From: Chloroflexi bacterium UBA6077
GTDB taxonomy: Bacteria; Chloroflexota; UBA6077
Direction: 5' to 3'
DNA: 7,598 bases
NCBI GenBank assembly: GCA_002436065.1
Contig: DIXP01000078.1
Coordinates: forward strand, 1 to 7,598
Position numbers and translations under genes: made by a program. Each line of letters starts with the position of its first letter. Position 1 is the first letter of the stretch. The notes beneath the pieces are model-generated. The model saw only the letters and a program-made list of their open reading frames with translations, was not told where the DNA came from and did no database searches. Positions 6,942 through 7,598 of this stretch are shown piece by piece.

Positions 6942-6970
6942 ATGATATTCTCCCGTCCACCCGCCGTCAA
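6942..6970 (-). promoter_or_regulatory. Sigma70-type promoter of the exonuclease gene, likely leaderless
   Basis: On the minus strand TTGACG (6970-6965, 5/6 to consensus) and TATCAT (6947-6942, 5/6) are separated by exactly 17 nt. Six bases lie between the -10 hexamer and the ATG, so the expected start point (about 7 nt after the hexamer) is the A of the ATG at 6935. With no ribosome binding site, this points to a leaderless mRNA. Confidence 0.7.
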
Positions 6971-7010
6971 TCAGGCGTATTCCCGGAGATCGTCAACGGT
7001 TAAGCCCCTC

Positions 7011-7048
7011 GGGCAAGGAGCCAGGGTTTCGTCCCTGGCTCCTTGCCC
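7011..7048 (-). terminator. Perfect 16-bp stem-loop after the surface-protein gene
   Basis: GGGCAAGGAGCCAGGG (7011-7026) and CCCTGGCTCCTTGCCC (7033-7048) pair without mismatch around a 6-nt loop. It lies 19 nt beyond the stop of the minus-strand surface-protein gene and 40 nt upstream of the exonuclease -35 element. No T-tract follows on the minus strand. Confidence 0.65.
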
Positions 7049-7067
7049 TGTGAAGGGGTTGGGAAAA

Positions 7068-7598
7068 TTATCGAGTCGATCGCCTCATGACATAGCCGGA
7101 GAGGGCGATACCTAGCCCTAGCAGGGCAAGGAGTAGGAAGGACAGTCCAGAGTCGCCACTGCCATCGCCGGCTGCGGGAAGAGCTCTAACCCCAGCCACC
7201 TGCTGTGGGATCACTGGCGTGGCTCCGGCAACGGCCGGCGTCTCCGTGGGCGGTGCAGCCACACCTTCCACAGAAGGGGTGTTGGTAGGCGGCACTGCCG
7301 TCTCGGTGGGAGGCGGAGGCGGAGCAGCGCCTGCAACCTCGGCCGCGACGACGGGCGTGTCGGTGGCCGCGGCACCACCGTTGCCACCATTGCCACCGTT
7401 GTCACCTGGCGTCTCAGTCGACGTCGCTGTAGCAGGTACTGCAGTCTCCGTCGGCGTAGCCGTCGCGGGTGTCCCTGTCGTAGTTGCTGTCGGTGTTTCC
7501 GTCGGCGTCGATGTCGCGGGTGTCCCTGTTGTCGTTGCTGTCGGTGTTTCCGTCGGCGTCGATGTCGCGGGTGTCCCTGTCGTGGTTGCGGTTGGTGT
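7068..7598 (-). CDS. Partial surface protein with Thr-rich repeats and LPxxG-type C-terminal anchor
   Basis: C-terminal 176 residues of a gene whose start lies beyond the right edge; the frame is open from 7598 to the stop at 7068-7070. In N-to-C order it shows three 17-residue Thr-rich repeats (TPTATTTGTPATSTPTE type), a Thr/Ala stretch, an Asn-Gly-Gly linker (codons 7374-7403), Pro-rich and TPT-type spacers, then LPAAG (7167-7181). A Gly/Ser/Asp patch, a hydrophobic segment LSFLLLALLGLGIALSGYV and the basic tail MRRSTR follow. LPxxG, membrane segment and positive tail is the layout of a sortase cell-wall sorting signal, here with Ala in place of the usual Thr. The low-complexity region probably spans the envelope as a stalk for an N-terminal domain not seen here. 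Internal GTG codons such as 7293-7295 could mimic a start, but the repeats continue in frame upstream, so they are not the start. No sortase gene is in view. Confidence 0.8.
   Translation of the reverse strand, partial: TPTATTTGTPATSTPTETPTATTTGTPATSTPTETPTATTTGTPATATPTETAVPATATSTETPGDNGGNGGNGGAAATDTPVVAAEVAGAAPPPPPTETAVPPTNTPSVEGVAAPPTETPAVAGATPVIPQQVAGVRALPAAGDGSGDSGLSFLLLALLGLGIALSGYVMRRSTR
7446..7598 (-). repeat. 51-bp tandem repeats encoding a 17-residue Thr-rich unit
   Basis: Three consecutive 51-nt units (7548-7598, 7497-7547, 7446-7496) each encode TPTATTTGTPATSTPTE; the last has one Ser-to-Ala change. The nucleotide differences between units are otherwise silent (4 in 47 compared positions between the first two). 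The array reaches the window edge and probably continues. Confidence 0.85.

Noticed and set aside
7068..7295. Short minus-strand gene starting at a GTG at 7293-7295
   Set aside because: The frame remains open with matching Pro/Thr-rich repeats up to the window edge, so this GTG is internal to a longer gene.
7446..7598. CRISPR-like array at the right edge
   Set aside because: The 51-nt units are directly adjacent without spacers and encode an in-frame Thr-rich protein repeat.

Overview
The window reads as a GC-rich bacterial chromosome segment (roughly 60% GC by eye). No gene names the organism. An LPxxG-type C-terminal anchor, Thr/Pro-rich surface repeats, a tungsten-type aldehyde oxidoreductase and an apparently leaderless gene would fit an environmental Chloroflexota-like lineage. 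That placement is inference with modest confidence; no rRNA or marker gene is present.

Plus-strand block, 113-4034: the two membrane subunits of a tripartite tricarboxylate transporter (TctB, then TctA, 9 nt apart) are followed 85 nt later by a full-length aldehyde:ferredoxin oxidoreductase (AOR) family protein. The arrangement suggests one transcription unit for uptake of a carboxylic acid and redox conversion of a related aldehyde or acid. The periplasmic binding protein TctC is not in view; if present it would lie upstream of position 1. The AOR has an unusual iron-sulfur site: the third cysteine of the usual C-x2-C-x3-C motif is a histidine (C294, C297, H301, with distal C504).

Intergenic 4035-4338 holds two strong hairpins that separate the AOR from a DUF421/YetF-type membrane protein (4339-4878, plus). 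That gene converges on the next block, and a bidirectional stem-loop lies between them.

Minus-strand block, 6935 down to 4936: a DEDDh 3'-5' exonuclease (DnaQ/RNase T fold) is followed by a 448-residue protein. That protein carries a nucleotidyltransferase-like signature (GS, then DxD, then a third Asp) and a long helical C-terminal half. I cannot assign it a named function. A palindromic, dispersed-repeat-like element lies between the two. The exonuclease has a near-consensus promoter placed so that transcription would start on the A of its ATG, giving a leaderless mRNA.

The right edge (7068-7598, minus) is the C-terminal part of a surface protein: 17-residue Thr-rich repeats encoded by 51-bp tandem repeats, an Asn-Gly-Gly linker, Pro/Thr-rich spacers, an LPAAG motif, a hydrophobic segment and a basic tail, as in sortase substrates. 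Its N-terminus is outside the window.

No tRNA, rRNA, CRISPR array, insertion sequence or phage gene was seen. The clearest candidates for something undescribed are the His-substituted AOR linked to a TTT transporter and the exonuclease/nucleotidyltransferase pair.
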